The notes beneath the pieces are model-generated. The model saw only the letters and a program-made list of their open reading frames with translations, was not told the origin of the DNA and ran no database searches. Of a DNA stretch of 64,000 bases, positions 35,543-45,094 are shown piece by piece. Made by a program: the position numbers and the translations under genes. The number at the start of each line of letters is the position of its first letter. Position 1 is the stretch's first letter. Where the stretch lies: the NCBI RefSeq assembly GCF_021412625.1, contig NZ_JAKCFI010000013.1, positions 173,363-237,362 on the forward strand, written 5' to 3'. Source of the stretch: Myxococcus stipitatus. Lineage in GTDB: Bacteria; Myxococcota; Myxococcia; Myxococcales; Myxococcaceae.

Positions 35543-37936
35543 GTGAACTCCGCCGAACGGCAGACCGTCCATCACTGGGGCTTCATCTGGACCGGGGCGC
35601 TCGTCGCGCTCCTGGGCTTCATCCTGCTCGGCGTGGCCATCTCCGGCGCCGGGGCGTGGGCGGAGGTGAGCGCCGCGCTCGGCCTGTCGCTGGTCGGGTG
35701 GGGTGGGGTGCTCCAGGTCATCGACGGCGTTTCGCTGCTGCCGGTCCAGGCCGCCGCGCGCGAGGCCGCCCCGGTGTTCCATGTGGGCCTCCTGGTTTCG
35801 GGCACGCTCGCCTGGCTCGCGGGCTGGGCGCTGGTCGCCAACGGCCTGCGGCGCGCGCCCCAGGCCCCGGAGGGCCCGAGCCCCGCGGCCGGCGCGCCGC
35901 TGTACCCCCGGCTGGCGCGCTACCGGGACTTCTACTGGAGCACGCTGGGCGCCTACGGCGGCGGCATCCTCCTGGCGGAGCTGGCCCTCGTCCTCCTGCA
36001 GACGGTGCTGTCGTCCGGCGTGCCCTCCGCGGAGCTGGGGGCGGCGCGTGACGGGGGCGGCGGGCTGTCGCTGCCGCCCACCGGGGCCTTCGCCATCTCA
36101 CTGGTGGTGGCGGCGATGGTGGCCTTCGTCTCCGGCTTCATCGGGGCCTCCCGCGCCCAGCGCCTGGCGCTGCCGGAGGCCACCATCGGCGTGCTCTACC
36201 TGGGCCTGCCGGTGCCCATCCTGCTGACGTTGATGGAGCGCATCCCCTCGCTCCAGCTCCAGCTGGGCTACCGCCTGCGGGAGGTGACGTACGTCGCGGG
36301 GCTGCTGGGGCGGCCGGAGCTGGCGTACTGGCTGACCTTCACCGCGCTGGTGCTGGCGCTGGTGCTGGGCATCAACACGGGCTTCATCGCGGCGGGCAGC
36401 GGCCGGGTGGACCTGAAGCTGGGCTTCGAGCTGTTCGTCGCGCGCCGCCACGTGGCGGTGTTCCGGCCCTCGCTGCTGTTGGGCACGCTGGCGGTGCTGA
36501 TGTTCGGCATCGTCCCGCCGCTGCTCATCTACTTCATCATCCGCGCGGCGGAGGCGGCGGTGGAGCGCACCCGCATCCGCGCGCTCGGCCTGTCGGACCC
36601 GCTCGCCTCGTCGGAGGCGCTGCACCGGCTGAAGCTGCGCGAGCAGTCGCCCACCATGATGATGACCGCGCTGTCGGTGGGCGGCGTGGGCGTGGGCGTC
36701 ATGGCGCTCATCATCGTGCTGTCGGTGATGAGCGGCTTCGAGGCGGACCTCCAGAAGAAGATCCTCGGGACCAACGCGCACGCCGTCGTGTCCCGCTACG
36801 CGGGGGACCTGCCCGAATACCCCAAGGTCATGGAGACCATCCGGAAGGTGCCGGGCATCGCCGGACAGACGCCCTTCATCATCAACCAGGTGATGATCGC
36901 CTCGGAGGGCAACGTCGACGGCGTCATCATCAAGGGCATCGACCCCGCCACCGTGGGCGAGGTGACGGACCTGCCGCAGAACATCCTCGGCGACGGCTCG
37001 CTCGACATCCTCTACACGCCGGAGAAGATCCTCTCTCGCGCCATGCCCGACGAGGACGAGGAGCCCGCGAAGGAGGGCGAGGGCGCCGAGGACGCGGGCG
37101 ACGACGTCATCCGCCGCACCGACACGCCGGCGAAGCCCGCGGTGCTGCCCGGCATCGTCATCGGCCGGGAGCTGGCCGCCTCGCTCCGGGTGGTGGTGGG
37201 CGACCGGGTGAACGTGGTGTCCCCGCTTGGCACCGAACTGGGCCCCACCGGCCCCATCCCCAAGAGCCGCGCCTTCCGCGTGGCGGCCATCTTCTACTCG
37301 GGGATGTACGAGTACGACTCCAAGTTCGTCTACATCCTCCTGAAGGAGGCCCAGGACTTCTTCAACATCCAGGGCGCCACCGGCATCGAACTGAAGGTGT
37401 TCGACATCGACGACGCGCGCCGCATCGCCGGCCAGGTGGTGAAGGCGCTGGGCGGCTACCCCTACCGGGCCCGCGACTGGGGCGAGATGAACAAGAACCT
37501 CTTCTCCGCGCTGCGCCTGGAGAAGCTGGTGATGGGCATCATCCTCTCCATCATCATCGTCGTGGCCGCCGGCCTCATCGTCGCCACCGTCATCATGCTG
37601 GTGCTGGAGAAACGAAAAGAGATCTCCGTGCTCAAGGCGCTGGGGGTCCCCGATGGCGGCATCGTGAAGATCTTCCTCGCGGAGGGGCTCCAGATTGGCG
37701 TCGCCGGGGGGCTCCTGGGCCTGTTCTCCGGCCTGTCCTGGTGCCTCTTCATCGAGAAGGTCGGCATCAAGCTGGACCCGGAGGTGTATTACATCCCCGC
37801 GCTCCCGGTGCGCATCGAACCGTTGCAGACCGCGCTGGCCGTCGTCATCGCGGTGCTCGTCACCTACCTGGCCTCCATCTACCCGGCCCTCAAGGCCAGC
37901 AGCGTGGAGCCGGTGGAAGGTCTCAAGGCGGAGTAG
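35543..37936 (+). CDS. LolC/LolE-type lipoprotein-releasing permease with a large extra membrane region
   Basis: A 797-residue protein, about twice the usual LolC/E (about 400). From residue 369 it is a normal LolC/E: SVGGVGVGVMALIIVLSVMSGFEADLQKKILG, a periplasmic MacB-like domain (about 410-660) with an acidic insert (EDEEPAKEGEGAEDAG), and a C-terminal FtsX domain with LEKRKEISVLKALG. Upstream are about 290 residues with seven or eight membrane helices, then FELFVARRH (295), which normally begins LolC, and an inserted membrane helix and linker. With the LolD ATPase encoded 2 nt downstream, it should extract lipoproteins from the inner membrane. Only one permease gene is present, suggesting a homodimer. 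Confidence 0.88.
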   Translation: MNSAERQTVHHWGFIWTGALVALLGFILLGVAISGAGAWAEVSAALGLSLVGWGGVLQVIDGVSLLPVQAAAREAAPVFHVGLLVSGTLAWLAGWALVANGLRRAPQAPEGPSPAAGAPLYPRLARYRDFYWSTLGAYGGGILLAELALVLLQTVLSSGVPSAELGAARDGGGGLSLPPTGAFAISLVVAAMVAFVSGFIGASRAQRLALPEATIGVLYLGLPVPILLTLMERIPSLQLQLGYRLREVTYVAGLLGRPELAYWLTFTALVLALVLGINTGFIAAGSGRVDLKLGFELFVARRHVAVFRPSLLLGTLAVLMFGIVPPLLIYFIIRAAEAAVERTRIRALGLSDPLASSEALHRLKLREQSPTMMMTALSVGGVGVGVMALIIVLSVMSGFEADLQKKILGTNAHAVVSRYAGDLPEYPKVMETIRKVPGIAGQTPFIINQVMIASEGNVDGVIIKGIDPATVGEVTDLPQNILGDGSLDILYTPEKILSRAMPDEDEEPAKEGEGAEDAGDDVIRRTDTPAKPAVLPGIVIGRELAASLRVVVGDRVNVVSPLGTELGPTGPIPKSRAFRVAAIFYSGMYEYDSKFVYILLKEAQDFFNIQGATGIELKVFDIDDARRIAGQVVKALGGYPYRARDWGEMNKNLFSALRLEKLVMGIILSIIIVVAAGLIVATVIMLVLEKRKEISVLKALGVPDGGIVKIFLAEGLQIGVAGGLLGLFSGLSWCLFIEKVGIKLDPEVYYIPALPVRIEPLQTALAVVIAVLVTYLASIYPALKASSVEPVEGLKAE

Positions 37937-37938
37937 CC

Positions 37939-38613
37939 ATGGCGCTGTTGTCCATCCGCAACGTCTTCAAGAGCTACTTCCTCCACGGCAAGCGCATCGA
38001 CGTGCTGCGCGCGGTGTCGCTGGACCTGGAGAAGGGGGAGCTCGTCTCGCTGGTGGGCGCCTCCGGCGCCGGCAAGAGCACCTTCCTCCACGTGCTCGGC
38101 ACCCTGGACGCCCCCGCCGCCGGCGAGGTCTTCTTCGAGGGCCGCTCCGTCTTCTCCATGAACGACGCGGAGATCGCGGAGTTCCGGAATCGAACCATTG
38201 GCTTCGTGTTCCAGAGCCACTACCTGCTGCCGGAGTTCACGGCGCTGGAGAACGTGGCCATGCCGGCGCTCATCCAGCGGCGGGAGCGCGCCGGCGCCTA
38301 TGCCTACGCGCGGGAGCTGCTGGAGCGGGTGGGGCTGGGGCAGCGGGTGGACCACAGGCCAGGAGAACTGTCCGGTGGCGAGGCCCAGCGGGTGGCCCTG
38401 GCCCGCGCCCTGGTGCTCAAGCCCGCCATCCTGCTCGCCGACGAGCCGACGGGCAATCTGGACCCCGCCACGGGCGAGGGCATCCACCAGCTCCTGAGGG
38501 ACGTGAACCGGGAGCTGGGCATCACCGCGGTGGTCGTCACCCACAACGAGACGCTCGCCCGCTCCATGCCCCGCCGCCTGCGCCTGGCTGGCGGGCAGGT
38601 GACGGAGGCTTGA
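37939..38613 (+). CDS. lolD: Lipoprotein-releasing ABC transporter ATPase LolD
   Basis: A 224-residue ABC ATPase with Walker A GASGAGKST (40-48), Q-loop VFQSHYLLPEFTALENV, signature LSGGEAQRVALAR, Walker B ILLADEPTGNLD and the H-loop VVTHNETLA. FQSHxLLPEFTALENV is the LolD consensus. It powers transfer of outer-membrane lipoproteins to the LolA carrier. ATG 37939 is 2 nt after the permease stop. bamA, with its own promoter, follows. Confidence 0.95.
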   Translation: MALLSIRNVFKSYFLHGKRIDVLRAVSLDLEKGELVSLVGASGAGKSTFLHVLGTLDAPAAGEVFFEGRSVFSMNDAEIAEFRNRTIGFVFQSHYLLPEFTALENVAMPALIQRRERAGAYAYARELLERVGLGQRVDHRPGELSGGEAQRVALARALVLKPAILLADEPTGNLDPATGEGIHQLLRDVNRELGITAVVVTHNETLARSMPRRLRLAGGQVTEA

Positions 38614-38631
38614 TGGCCCCGCGCTTTTGGA

Positions 38632-38661
38632 TTGAGGGGCTCGCACCCCTTCTCGTACATT
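38632..38661 (+). promoter_or_regulatory. Sigma-70 promoter of bamA
   Basis: TTGAGG (38632-38637), an 18-nt spacer and TACATT (38656-38661); expected start near 38668, about 22 nt before the chosen TTG start codon. Its position rules out an upstream in-frame TTG at 38660, which lies in the -10. Confidence 0.5.
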
Positions 38662-38689
38662 GCCCCGCCTTTCCCCGGCCGGTCTCCCC

Positions 38690-41143
38690 TTGAGGCACCT
38701 CGTTCTGTCTCGCAAGTCACTGCTCCCGCTCGTCGCGGTCGCCCTGTGGTCGCTCGTGCCCGGCTCGGTCCTGGCACAGGTGGACGGGGGTGTGCCCGCA
38801 CCGGCTCCTGTCCCGGCCGCGCCCGCAACCCCCGCTCCTGGCACCGGGCGTCCCTCGGACGCTCCCGTCGAGGAGCCCTCCGAAGAGGTCGCCCCCGACA
38901 CGGTGGTGGAGGTTCGCGTCGAGGGGAACAAGCGCGTGGAGGCGGAGGCCGTCCGCCGCGCCCTGCGCACCAAGGTCGGCCAGCGCCTGGACTCCTCGAA
39001 GTCCGCGGAGGACCTCCGGGCCGTGTGGGCCCTGGGGTACTTCCAGGACGTCGAACTGCTCGTCCAGCGCCTGGCGCGCGGCGTGGCCTACGTCGTCCGC
39101 GTCGAGGAGCGGCCCGTCATCAACAAGGTGACGCTGCGCGGTAACGAGGAGCTGAGCCAGGACGACCTCAAGGAGGAGATCGAGGTCAAGGCCAACACCA
39201 TCCTCGACCTGGAGACGGTGCGCAGCACCGTGAAGAAGATCCAGGCGAAGTACGTGGAGAAGGGCTACTTCCTCGCGGAGGTCTCCCACGAGATCCGCCC
39301 GGTGGAGGGCGGCACGGGCGTCGACGTCATCATCGTCATCAACGAGCACGCCAAGGTGATGGTGAAGCAGATCACCCTCATCGGCGCGGAGAAGGTGCCC
39401 GCCAGCATCCTCAAGGAGACGATGATCACCCGCGAGGGCGGCTTCCTGTCCTTCTTCACGGGCGAGGGCACCTACCGCGAGGAGGCCTTCCAGCGCGACC
39501 TGGCCGTCATCCAGATCGCCTACTACGACCGCGGTTTCATCAACGTCAAGATCGACAAGCCCACCGTCCAGCTCTCCGCGGACAAGCGCTACATCTACAT
39601 CACCCTGCGCATCGAGGAGGGCGAGGCCTACGACATCGGGAAGATCGACTTCTCGGGTGACCTGCTCTCGGACGTGTCCAAGGAGCAGATGATGACGCTG
39701 ATGAAGTCGCGCTCGGGGCAGCGCTTCAACCGCTCGCAGCTGTCGCAGGACATCCTGGGCGTCTCGGATGTCTACTACGACCGCGGCTACGCCTACGCGA
39801 ACATCAACCCCGTCACCAGCGTCAACGCCGAGACGCGCACCGTCGACCTGACCTTCGACGTCCAGAAGGGGCCCCAGGTCACCATCGAGCGCATCGAGGT
39901 CGCGGGCAACAGCAAGACGCGCGACAAGGTCATCCGCCGCGAGCTGCGCGTCTACGAGGGCGAGCTCTACAACGGCACGGGCGTGCGCCGCAGCAAGGAG
40001 CGCGTCACCGCCCTGGGCTTCTTCGAGACGGTCGAAATCACCCAGTCCGCCGGCAGCAAGGACGACACCATCGTCCTCAAGGTGGAGGTGAAGGAGAAGG
40101 CCACCGGCACCTTCCAGGTGGGCCTGGGCTTCTCCAACGTGGAGAACTTCATCTTCACGGCGCAGATCTCCCAGAACAACTTCCTGGGCTGGGGCCAGAG
40201 CGTCTCCGCGTCCGCGCAGATCTCCGGCCTGCGCTCCCTGGTGCAGCTGTCGTTCTACGACCCGTACTTCCTGGACACCAACTACCTGCTGTCCGCGGAG
40301 TTCTTCCGCGTCCAGGCGGACTACGACGGCTTCATCCGCAACTCCACCGGTGGCACCATCTCCATCGGCTACCAGTTCATCGACGACCTGCTGGGCACCA
40401 TCGGCTACACGCGCGAGTGGGTGAACGTCGAGGCCGGCTCGAACCTGGGCGCGGTGCTCCTGGCCAACCAGTTCCTGTCCGGCACCACGAGCGCGGCCCG
40501 CCTGTCGCTCTCCTTCGACCGCCGCGACAACCGCCTGTTCCCGTCGCGGGGCTTCATCCACTACGGCGCGGTGGAGTTCGCCCCGGACTTCCTGGGCGGC
40601 ACGTTCCTCTTCAACCGGTACACCGCGTACTCGCGCCTGTACTTCCCCATGCCGCTGGGCTTCGTCTTCAAGACGAACGCCACCATCGGCTACATCCAGC
40701 AGCTCGACTCCGACAAGCCGCTGCCCATCTCCGAGCTCTACTACGTGGGTGGCATCAACAGCGTCCGCGGCTACTACCTGCGTAGCATCAGCCCCTCCGT
40801 GAAGGTGCCGCGCTCCTCCAACCCGGACGCCACCGTCACCGACTTCCTCGTGGGCGGCAACAAGCAGCTCGTCTTCAACTTCGAGCTGGAGTTCCCCATC
40901 TTCGAGAAGGCCGGCCTCCGGGGTGTGCTCTTCTACGACGCCGGCAACGCCTTCGCCTCCAACGAGAACTTCTTCCAGGACAAGCAGGACAAGCTGCCGC
41001 TGGGGCTGTTCCACTCGGCGGGCTTCGGCTTCCGCTGGTTCTCGCCCATCGGCCCCCTGCGCTTCGAGTGGGGCATCCCGCTCACCAGGCGGCCAGAGGA
41101 CGACCGGATCCTGTTCGAGTTCACTATCGGCAACTTCTTCTGA
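38690..41143 (+). CDS. bamA: Outer-membrane protein assembly factor BamA
   Basis: An 817-residue Omp85 protein that folds and inserts beta-barrel proteins. Signal peptide (SLLPLVAVALWSLVPGSVLAQ), a Pro/Ala-rich linker of about 40 residues, five POTRA domains (about 65-450; typical VxGNxRVxxxxVRR and GYFxxVE patterns such as VEVRVEGNKRVEAEAVRR and IEVAGNSKTRDKVIRREL), and a 16-strand barrel ending in Phe. The barrel has the ISELYYVGGINSVRGYY (VRGF-type) motif. The start is TTG 38690 on promoter evidence. skp follows 102 nt later, the common arrangement. Confidence 0.95.
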   Translation: MRHLVLSRKSLLPLVAVALWSLVPGSVLAQVDGGVPAPAPVPAAPATPAPGTGRPSDAPVEEPSEEVAPDTVVEVRVEGNKRVEAEAVRRALRTKVGQRLDSSKSAEDLRAVWALGYFQDVELLVQRLARGVAYVVRVEERPVINKVTLRGNEELSQDDLKEEIEVKANTILDLETVRSTVKKIQAKYVEKGYFLAEVSHEIRPVEGGTGVDVIIVINEHAKVMVKQITLIGAEKVPASILKETMITREGGFLSFFTGEGTYREEAFQRDLAVIQIAYYDRGFINVKIDKPTVQLSADKRYIYITLRIEEGEAYDIGKIDFSGDLLSDVSKEQMMTLMKSRSGQRFNRSQLSQDILGVSDVYYDRGYAYANINPVTSVNAETRTVDLTFDVQKGPQVTIERIEVAGNSKTRDKVIRRELRVYEGELYNGTGVRRSKERVTALGFFETVEITQSAGSKDDTIVLKVEVKEKATGTFQVGLGFSNVENFIFTAQISQNNFLGWGQSVSASAQISGLRSLVQLSFYDPYFLDTNYLLSAEFFRVQADYDGFIRNSTGGTISIGYQFIDDLLGTIGYTREWVNVEAGSNLGAVLLANQFLSGTTSAARLSLSFDRRDNRLFPSRGFIHYGAVEFAPDFLGGTFLFNRYTAYSRLYFPMPLGFVFKTNATIGYIQQLDSDKPLPISELYYVGGINSVRGYYLRSISPSVKVPRSSNPDATVTDFLVGGNKQLVFNFELEFPIFEKAGLRGVLFYDAGNAFASNENFFQDKQDKLPLGLFHSAGFGFRWFSPIGPLRFEWGIPLTRRPEDDRILFEFTIGNFF

Positions 41144-41245
41144 TAAGCCGTCGTCCGTCGTCCCGGCCCCGCCCTGGCGGGAAGGGTTGAACAAGCCCGG
41201 GCGTCTGACGTCGGACGCTGTACCCTTCCTGAGGAGCTGTAAGAC

Positions 41246-41797
41246 ATGTCGCTTCGCACCACAGTCGCGGCCTTCGCCGCCGTCCTGTCGCTTGCCCTGC
41301 CGGTGGCCGCCTCGGCCGCCGACCTGAAGGTCGCCTACGTGGACCTCCAGCGCGTCCTGCTCGAGGTCGATGACGGCAAGGCCGCCAAGGCCCGTCTCCA
41401 GAAGTGGCTGGATGACAAGCAGAAGGAGATCGACAAGGAGCAGACGGCCCTGCGCGCGGAGAAGGAGACGCTGGACAAGCAGGCCAGCGCCATGAACGCG
41501 GAGACGCGCGCGCAGAAGGAGGCGGACCTCCAGCGCAAGGTGATGACGCTCGCCCAGAAGTGGGAGAAGAGCCGGGGCGAGGCGGCCAACAAGGAGCGCC
41601 AGGAGATGGAGCCCATCATCGCGAAGATCGACCAGGTCGTGGCCTCCATCGCCCAGCGCGATGACCTGGGCCTGGTGCTGGAGAAGCGCGACTCGGGCAT
41701 CGTCTTCGCGAAGGCCCAGCTCGACATCTCCAACGAAGTCATCCGCGCCTACAACAACCTGAAGTCGACGGCGGCGAAGGACGCCCCGAAGAAGTAA
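41246..41797 (+). CDS. skp: OmpH/Skp-like periplasmic chaperone
   Basis: A 183-residue precursor with a signal peptide (VAAFAAVLSLALPVAASAAD), then VAYVDLQRVLLEVDDG, the OmpH family start, and long charged coiled-coil arms (about 45-140), ending in RDSGIVFAKAQLDISNEVIRAYN. Skp trimers carry unfolded outer-membrane proteins across the periplasm to BamA. A GAGGAG ribosome site precedes the ATG. lpxD starts 10 nt after its stop, so it heads an Skp-lipid A operon. Confidence 0.93.
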   Translation: MSLRTTVAAFAAVLSLALPVAASAADLKVAYVDLQRVLLEVDDGKAAKARLQKWLDDKQKEIDKEQTALRAEKETLDKQASAMNAETRAQKEADLQRKVMTLAQKWEKSRGEAANKERQEMEPIIAKIDQVVASIAQRDDLGLVLEKRDSGIVFAKAQLDISNEVIRAYNNLKSTAAKDAPKK

Positions 41798-41807
41798 TCC
41801 TCACCCC

Positions 41808-42872
41808 GTGACGACCGCCCCCGCACCCCGACGGCTCGGGGAGCTCGCCACCCTCGTCGGGGGAGAGCTCCTCGGGGACCCCGAGACACTCATCCACGGA
41901 CTCAACGGGCTCGAGGAAGCGGGCCCGGGGGACGTGTCCTTCTACGGAAACACGCGCTACCGCCGTCAGTTCGAGGCGACCCGCGCCTCGGCAGTGCTCG
42001 TGAGCGGGGAGCTGCCCGCTCGCGCGGGCCTGGCGCTGGTGCGCGTGTCCAATCCGCACCTGGCCTATGCCCGGCTCCTGAAGGCCTTCTACCCGACGGC
42101 GCGTCCCGCCCCGGGCGTGAGGCCGGGGGCCTGGGTCCACCCGGAGGCCACCGTCCACCCGGAGGCCACGGTGATGCACGGCGCCTCCGTGGAGGCGGGG
42201 GCTCGCGTGGGCGCGCGGACGGTGCTGTACCCGGGCGCGTACGTGGGCGAGCAGGCCCAGGTGGGCGACGACTGCGTGCTGTACCCCAACGTGACGGTGC
42301 GCGAGCGCTGCATCATCGGCTCGCGCGTCATCCTCCACGCCTCGTGCGTGGTGGGCGCGGATGGCTTCGGCTTCGCCTTCAACCCGGAGGGCGAGGACGG
42401 GCCGGAGCACTACAAGATTCCGCAGGTGGGCATCGTCCGCGTCGAGGACGACGTCGAGGTGGGCGCGTGCACCTGCATCGACCGCGCGACCATCGGCGAG
42501 ACGGTGGTGGGGCGGGGCACCAAGCTCGACAACCTGGTGCAGATCGCCCACAACGTCCGCGTCGGCCCGCTGGCGCTCATCTGCGCGCAGGCCGGCGTGT
42601 CCGGCTCCGCCGAGGTGGGCACGGGCGTGGTGCTGGCCGGGCAGGTGGGCGTGGTGGGCCACATCCGCGTGGGTGACCTGGCCAAGGTGGGCGCGCAGTC
42701 CGGGGTGGCGCACGACGTCCCGGACGGAGAGGTGTACAGCGGCTCGCCGGCCGTCCCTCACAAGGAATGGCTTCGCGCGAGTGCCGCCCTGGGGCAGATG
42801 GCCGATCTGCTCAAGGAAATGCGGGCCCTCCGCCGCAGGGTGGAGACGCTCGAGAAGGAGATGGGGGAGTGA
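41808..42872 (+). CDS. lpxD: UDP-3-O-acylglucosamine N-acyltransferase LpxD
   Basis: A 354-residue left-handed beta-helix acyltransferase. An N-terminal uridine-binding domain (LATLVGGELLGDPE..GDVSFYGN) leads to many hexapeptide repeats ([LIV]GxxxR pattern) and the catalytic histidine in LVQIAHNVRVG, plus a short C-terminal coiled coil. It adds the N-linked hydroxyacyl chain in the third step of lipid A synthesis. GTG start 41808. Its stop overlaps fabZ by one base (TGATG). Confidence 0.95.
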   Translation: MTTAPAPRRLGELATLVGGELLGDPETLIHGLNGLEEAGPGDVSFYGNTRYRRQFEATRASAVLVSGELPARAGLALVRVSNPHLAYARLLKAFYPTARPAPGVRPGAWVHPEATVHPEATVMHGASVEAGARVGARTVLYPGAYVGEQAQVGDDCVLYPNVTVRERCIIGSRVILHASCVVGADGFGFAFNPEGEDGPEHYKIPQVGIVRVEDDVEVGACTCIDRATIGETVVGRGTKLDNLVQIAHNVRVGPLALICAQAGVSGSAEVGTGVVLAGQVGVVGHIRVGDLAKVGAQSGVAHDVPDGEVYSGSPAVPHKEWLRASAALGQMADLLKEMRALRRRVETLEKEMGE

Positions 42873-43333
42873 TGGACATCGGAGATATCCAGAACCTGCT
42901 GCCTCACCGCTACCCGTTCCTCCTGGTGGACCGGGTGGTGGAGATCATCCCCGGGCAGAAGCTGACGGCCTACAAGAACGTCACCATCAACGAGGACTTC
43001 TTCAACGGGCACTTTCCCGGCCACCCGGTGATGCCCGGGGTGCTCATCCTCGAGGCGCTCGCCCAGGCCTCGGCCATCCTCGCGTACAAGAGCGAGAACA
43101 TGGACCCCTCCCAGAAGGTGACCTACCTGATGGGCGTGGACGGGGCGCGGTTCCGCAAGCCGGTGCTGCCCGGAGACCGGCTCCAGCTGGGCATCGAGGT
43201 GCTGCGGCACAAGGGTTCCGTGTGGAAGACGAAGGGCACGGCGACCGTGGACGGCGTGAAGGTCGCCGAGGGCGAGTTCCTGGCGACGGTGGTCGACAAG
43301 GACGCCGACGCGGAAGAGGGCGCGGCCTCCTGA
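42872..43333 (+). CDS. fabZ: (3R)-hydroxyacyl-ACP dehydratase FabZ
   Basis: A 153-residue hot-dog-fold dehydratase of fatty acid synthesis. It begins IGDIQNLLPHRYPFLLVDRV and has the catalytic motif HFPGHPVMPGVLILEALAQ (His, and Glu in the helix). It competes with LpxA/LpxD for hydroxyacyl-ACP, which explains its place between lpxD and lpxA in most Gram-negative bacteria. A slightly long acidic C-terminus is present. One-base overlap with lpxD. Confidence 0.96.
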   Translation: MDIGDIQNLLPHRYPFLLVDRVVEIIPGQKLTAYKNVTINEDFFNGHFPGHPVMPGVLILEALAQASAILAYKSENMDPSQKVTYLMGVDGARFRKPVLPGDRLQLGIEVLRHKGSVWKTKGTATVDGVKVAEGEFLATVVDKDADAEEGAAS

Positions 43334-43368
43334 CCCCGGGCTCGCGAGGCAAGAGGAGACGAGACGAC

Positions 43369-44145
43369 ATGGCTCAGGTTCATCCCACCGCGGTAATCCA
43401 CCCCGATGCCCGTCTGCACGAGACGGTCGAAGTGGGGCCCTATTCGGTCATCGGTCCGAAGGTGACGATTGGCGAGGGCACGCGCGTGGGCCCTCACGTC
43501 GTCATCGAGGGGCGCACGACGATTGGCGCGCGCAACCGCATCTTCCAGTTCGCCGCGCTCGGCGGGGACCCGCAGGACCTCAAGTACAAGGGCGAGGACA
43601 CCCAGCTCGTCATCGGCGACGACAACCAGATCCGCGAGTTCGTCACGCTCCACATCGGCACCGCCGGTGGCGGCGGCGTCACCCGCGTGGGCAACGGCAC
43701 GCTGCTGATGGCCAACTGCCACGTGGCGCACGACTGCGTGGTGGGTGACGGCTGCCGCATCGGCAACGGGTCAGCGCTGGCGGGCCACGTGACGATGGAG
43801 GACCACGTCATCATCAGCGGCCTGGCGGCCGTGCACCAGTTCACCCGCCTGGGCAAGCACGCCTTCATCGCCGGCGGCGCCATGGTGACCATGGACATCC
43901 CGCCCTACGCCACCGCGCAGGGCGACCGGGCGGAGCTGGTGGGGCTCAACTCCGTGGGCCTGGAGCGCAGCGGCTTCTCCAAGGAGCAGATCGAGCGCAT
44001 CAAGGAGGCCCACCGCATCCTGTTCCGCTCCAAGCTGCCCCTGCAGGAGGCGCTGGCGCGGCTGCGCGCGGAGCTGGCCGGCCAGCCCGAAATCGACCAC
44101 CTCATCGACTTCGTCATGCAGAGCAAGCGCGGCCTGACGCGCTGA
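43369..44145 (+). CDS. lpxA: UDP-N-acetylglucosamine acyltransferase LpxA
   Basis: A 258-residue left-handed beta-helix enzyme for the first step of lipid A synthesis: transfer of a hydroxyacyl chain from ACP to UDP-GlcNAc. Seen: hexapeptide repeats from VHPTAVIHPDARL, the family motif GGDPQDLKYKGE, the catalytic histidine in ANCHVAHDCVVG, and the C-terminal helical domain (LERSGFSKEQIERIKEAHRIL). A GAGGAGA ribosome site precedes the ATG. lpxI follows within 10 nt. Confidence 0.96.
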   Translation: MAQVHPTAVIHPDARLHETVEVGPYSVIGPKVTIGEGTRVGPHVVIEGRTTIGARNRIFQFAALGGDPQDLKYKGEDTQLVIGDDNQIREFVTLHIGTAGGGGVTRVGNGTLLMANCHVAHDCVVGDGCRIGNGSALAGHVTMEDHVIISGLAAVHQFTRLGKHAFIAGGAMVTMDIPPYATAQGDRAELVGLNSVGLERSGFSKEQIERIKEAHRILFRSKLPLQEALARLRAELAGQPEIDHLIDFVMQSKRGLTR

Positions 44146-44153
44146 CCTTGCTC

Positions 44154-44975
44154 ATGGAAGGCGCGTCGGCGGTGGAGCGCATCGGTCTCATCGCGGGCAA
44201 CGGCCAGCTGCCCTTCCTCTTCGCCCGCGCCGCGCGGGCGCGGGGGCTGGAGGTGGTGGCCGTGGCCCACCGGGGAGAGACGGACCCGGCGCTGGCCTCG
44301 GAGGTCGCCTCGCTCACCTGGGTGCGGGTGGGGCAGGTCGACAGCATCCAGAAGGCCTTCCGCGCCGCGGGCGTGAAGCAGGCGGCCATGGCGGGCGGCA
44401 TCGGCCGCGTGCGCGCCTTGAAGGAGGCCCGGCCGGACCTGGGCACGGTGCGGGTCATCTCGCGCCTGCGCAGCTTCCGGGACGACGCGCTCCTGCGCGC
44501 GGTGGCCGCGGACTTCGAGGAGCGCGGCATCACCATCATCGCCCCCACGGACTTCCTGGGCGAGGTGCTGTGCCCAGAGGGGCACCTCGCCGGCCCCCGG
44601 CTGGACGCGACGCAGGAGAAGGACGTCGCGCTGGGCCGCGAGGTGGCCATCCTCCTGGGCCAGGCGGACGTGGGGCAGACGGTGGTGGTGCACAACGGCC
44701 ACGTGCTCGCGCTGGAGGCCGTGGAGGGCACCGACGAGGCCATCCGCCGGGGCGGCAAGCTGGGCGGCGCGGGCGCGGTGGTGGTGAAGCGCTGCAAGCC
44801 CCAGCAGGACCTGCGCTTCGACCTGCCCGCCGCGGGCCCCCGCACGCTCGAGGTGATGCGCGAGGTGGGCGCGAAGGTGCTGGCCCTGGAGGTCGGCCGC
44901 ACGGTGCTGCTCGACGCCCCGGAGTTGTTCCGCGCCGCGGAGTCCCTGGGCATCAGCCTCGTCGGCGTGCGCTGA
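44154..44975 (+). CDS. lpxI: UDP-2,3-diacylglucosamine pyrophosphatase LpxI
   Basis: A 273-residue LpxI (formerly DUF1009): IGLIAGNGQLPFLFARAAR, a central region with DLGTVRVISRLRSFRDDALLR, and the C-terminal catalytic domain with GGKLGGAGAVVVKRCKPQQDLRFDLPAAGPRT, whose Asp belongs to the known active site. It makes lipid X from UDP-2,3-diacylglucosamine, replacing the unrelated LpxH. ATG 44154 is chosen; a TTG two codons earlier is possible. The next step, LpxB, is encoded 3 kb away on the other strand. Confidence 0.92.
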   Translation: MEGASAVERIGLIAGNGQLPFLFARAARARGLEVVAVAHRGETDPALASEVASLTWVRVGQVDSIQKAFRAAGVKQAAMAGGIGRVRALKEARPDLGTVRVISRLRSFRDDALLRAVAADFEERGITIIAPTDFLGEVLCPEGHLAGPRLDATQEKDVALGREVAILLGQADVGQTVVVHNGHVLALEAVEGTDEAIRRGGKLGGAGAVVVKRCKPQQDLRFDLPAAGPRTLEVMREVGAKVLALEVGRTVLLDAPELFRAAESLGISLVGVR

Positions 44976-45094
44976 CCCGCGGCGCGCGGCGGGGATTCCG
45001 GCGCGGGGACGCCTCGTCCCCCCGGCTGCTCCCGGGCGCCACGGCGGCGCGGCCGGATTCCCCACACCCGCGCGACGTCCCGCTGGGGAACCAT

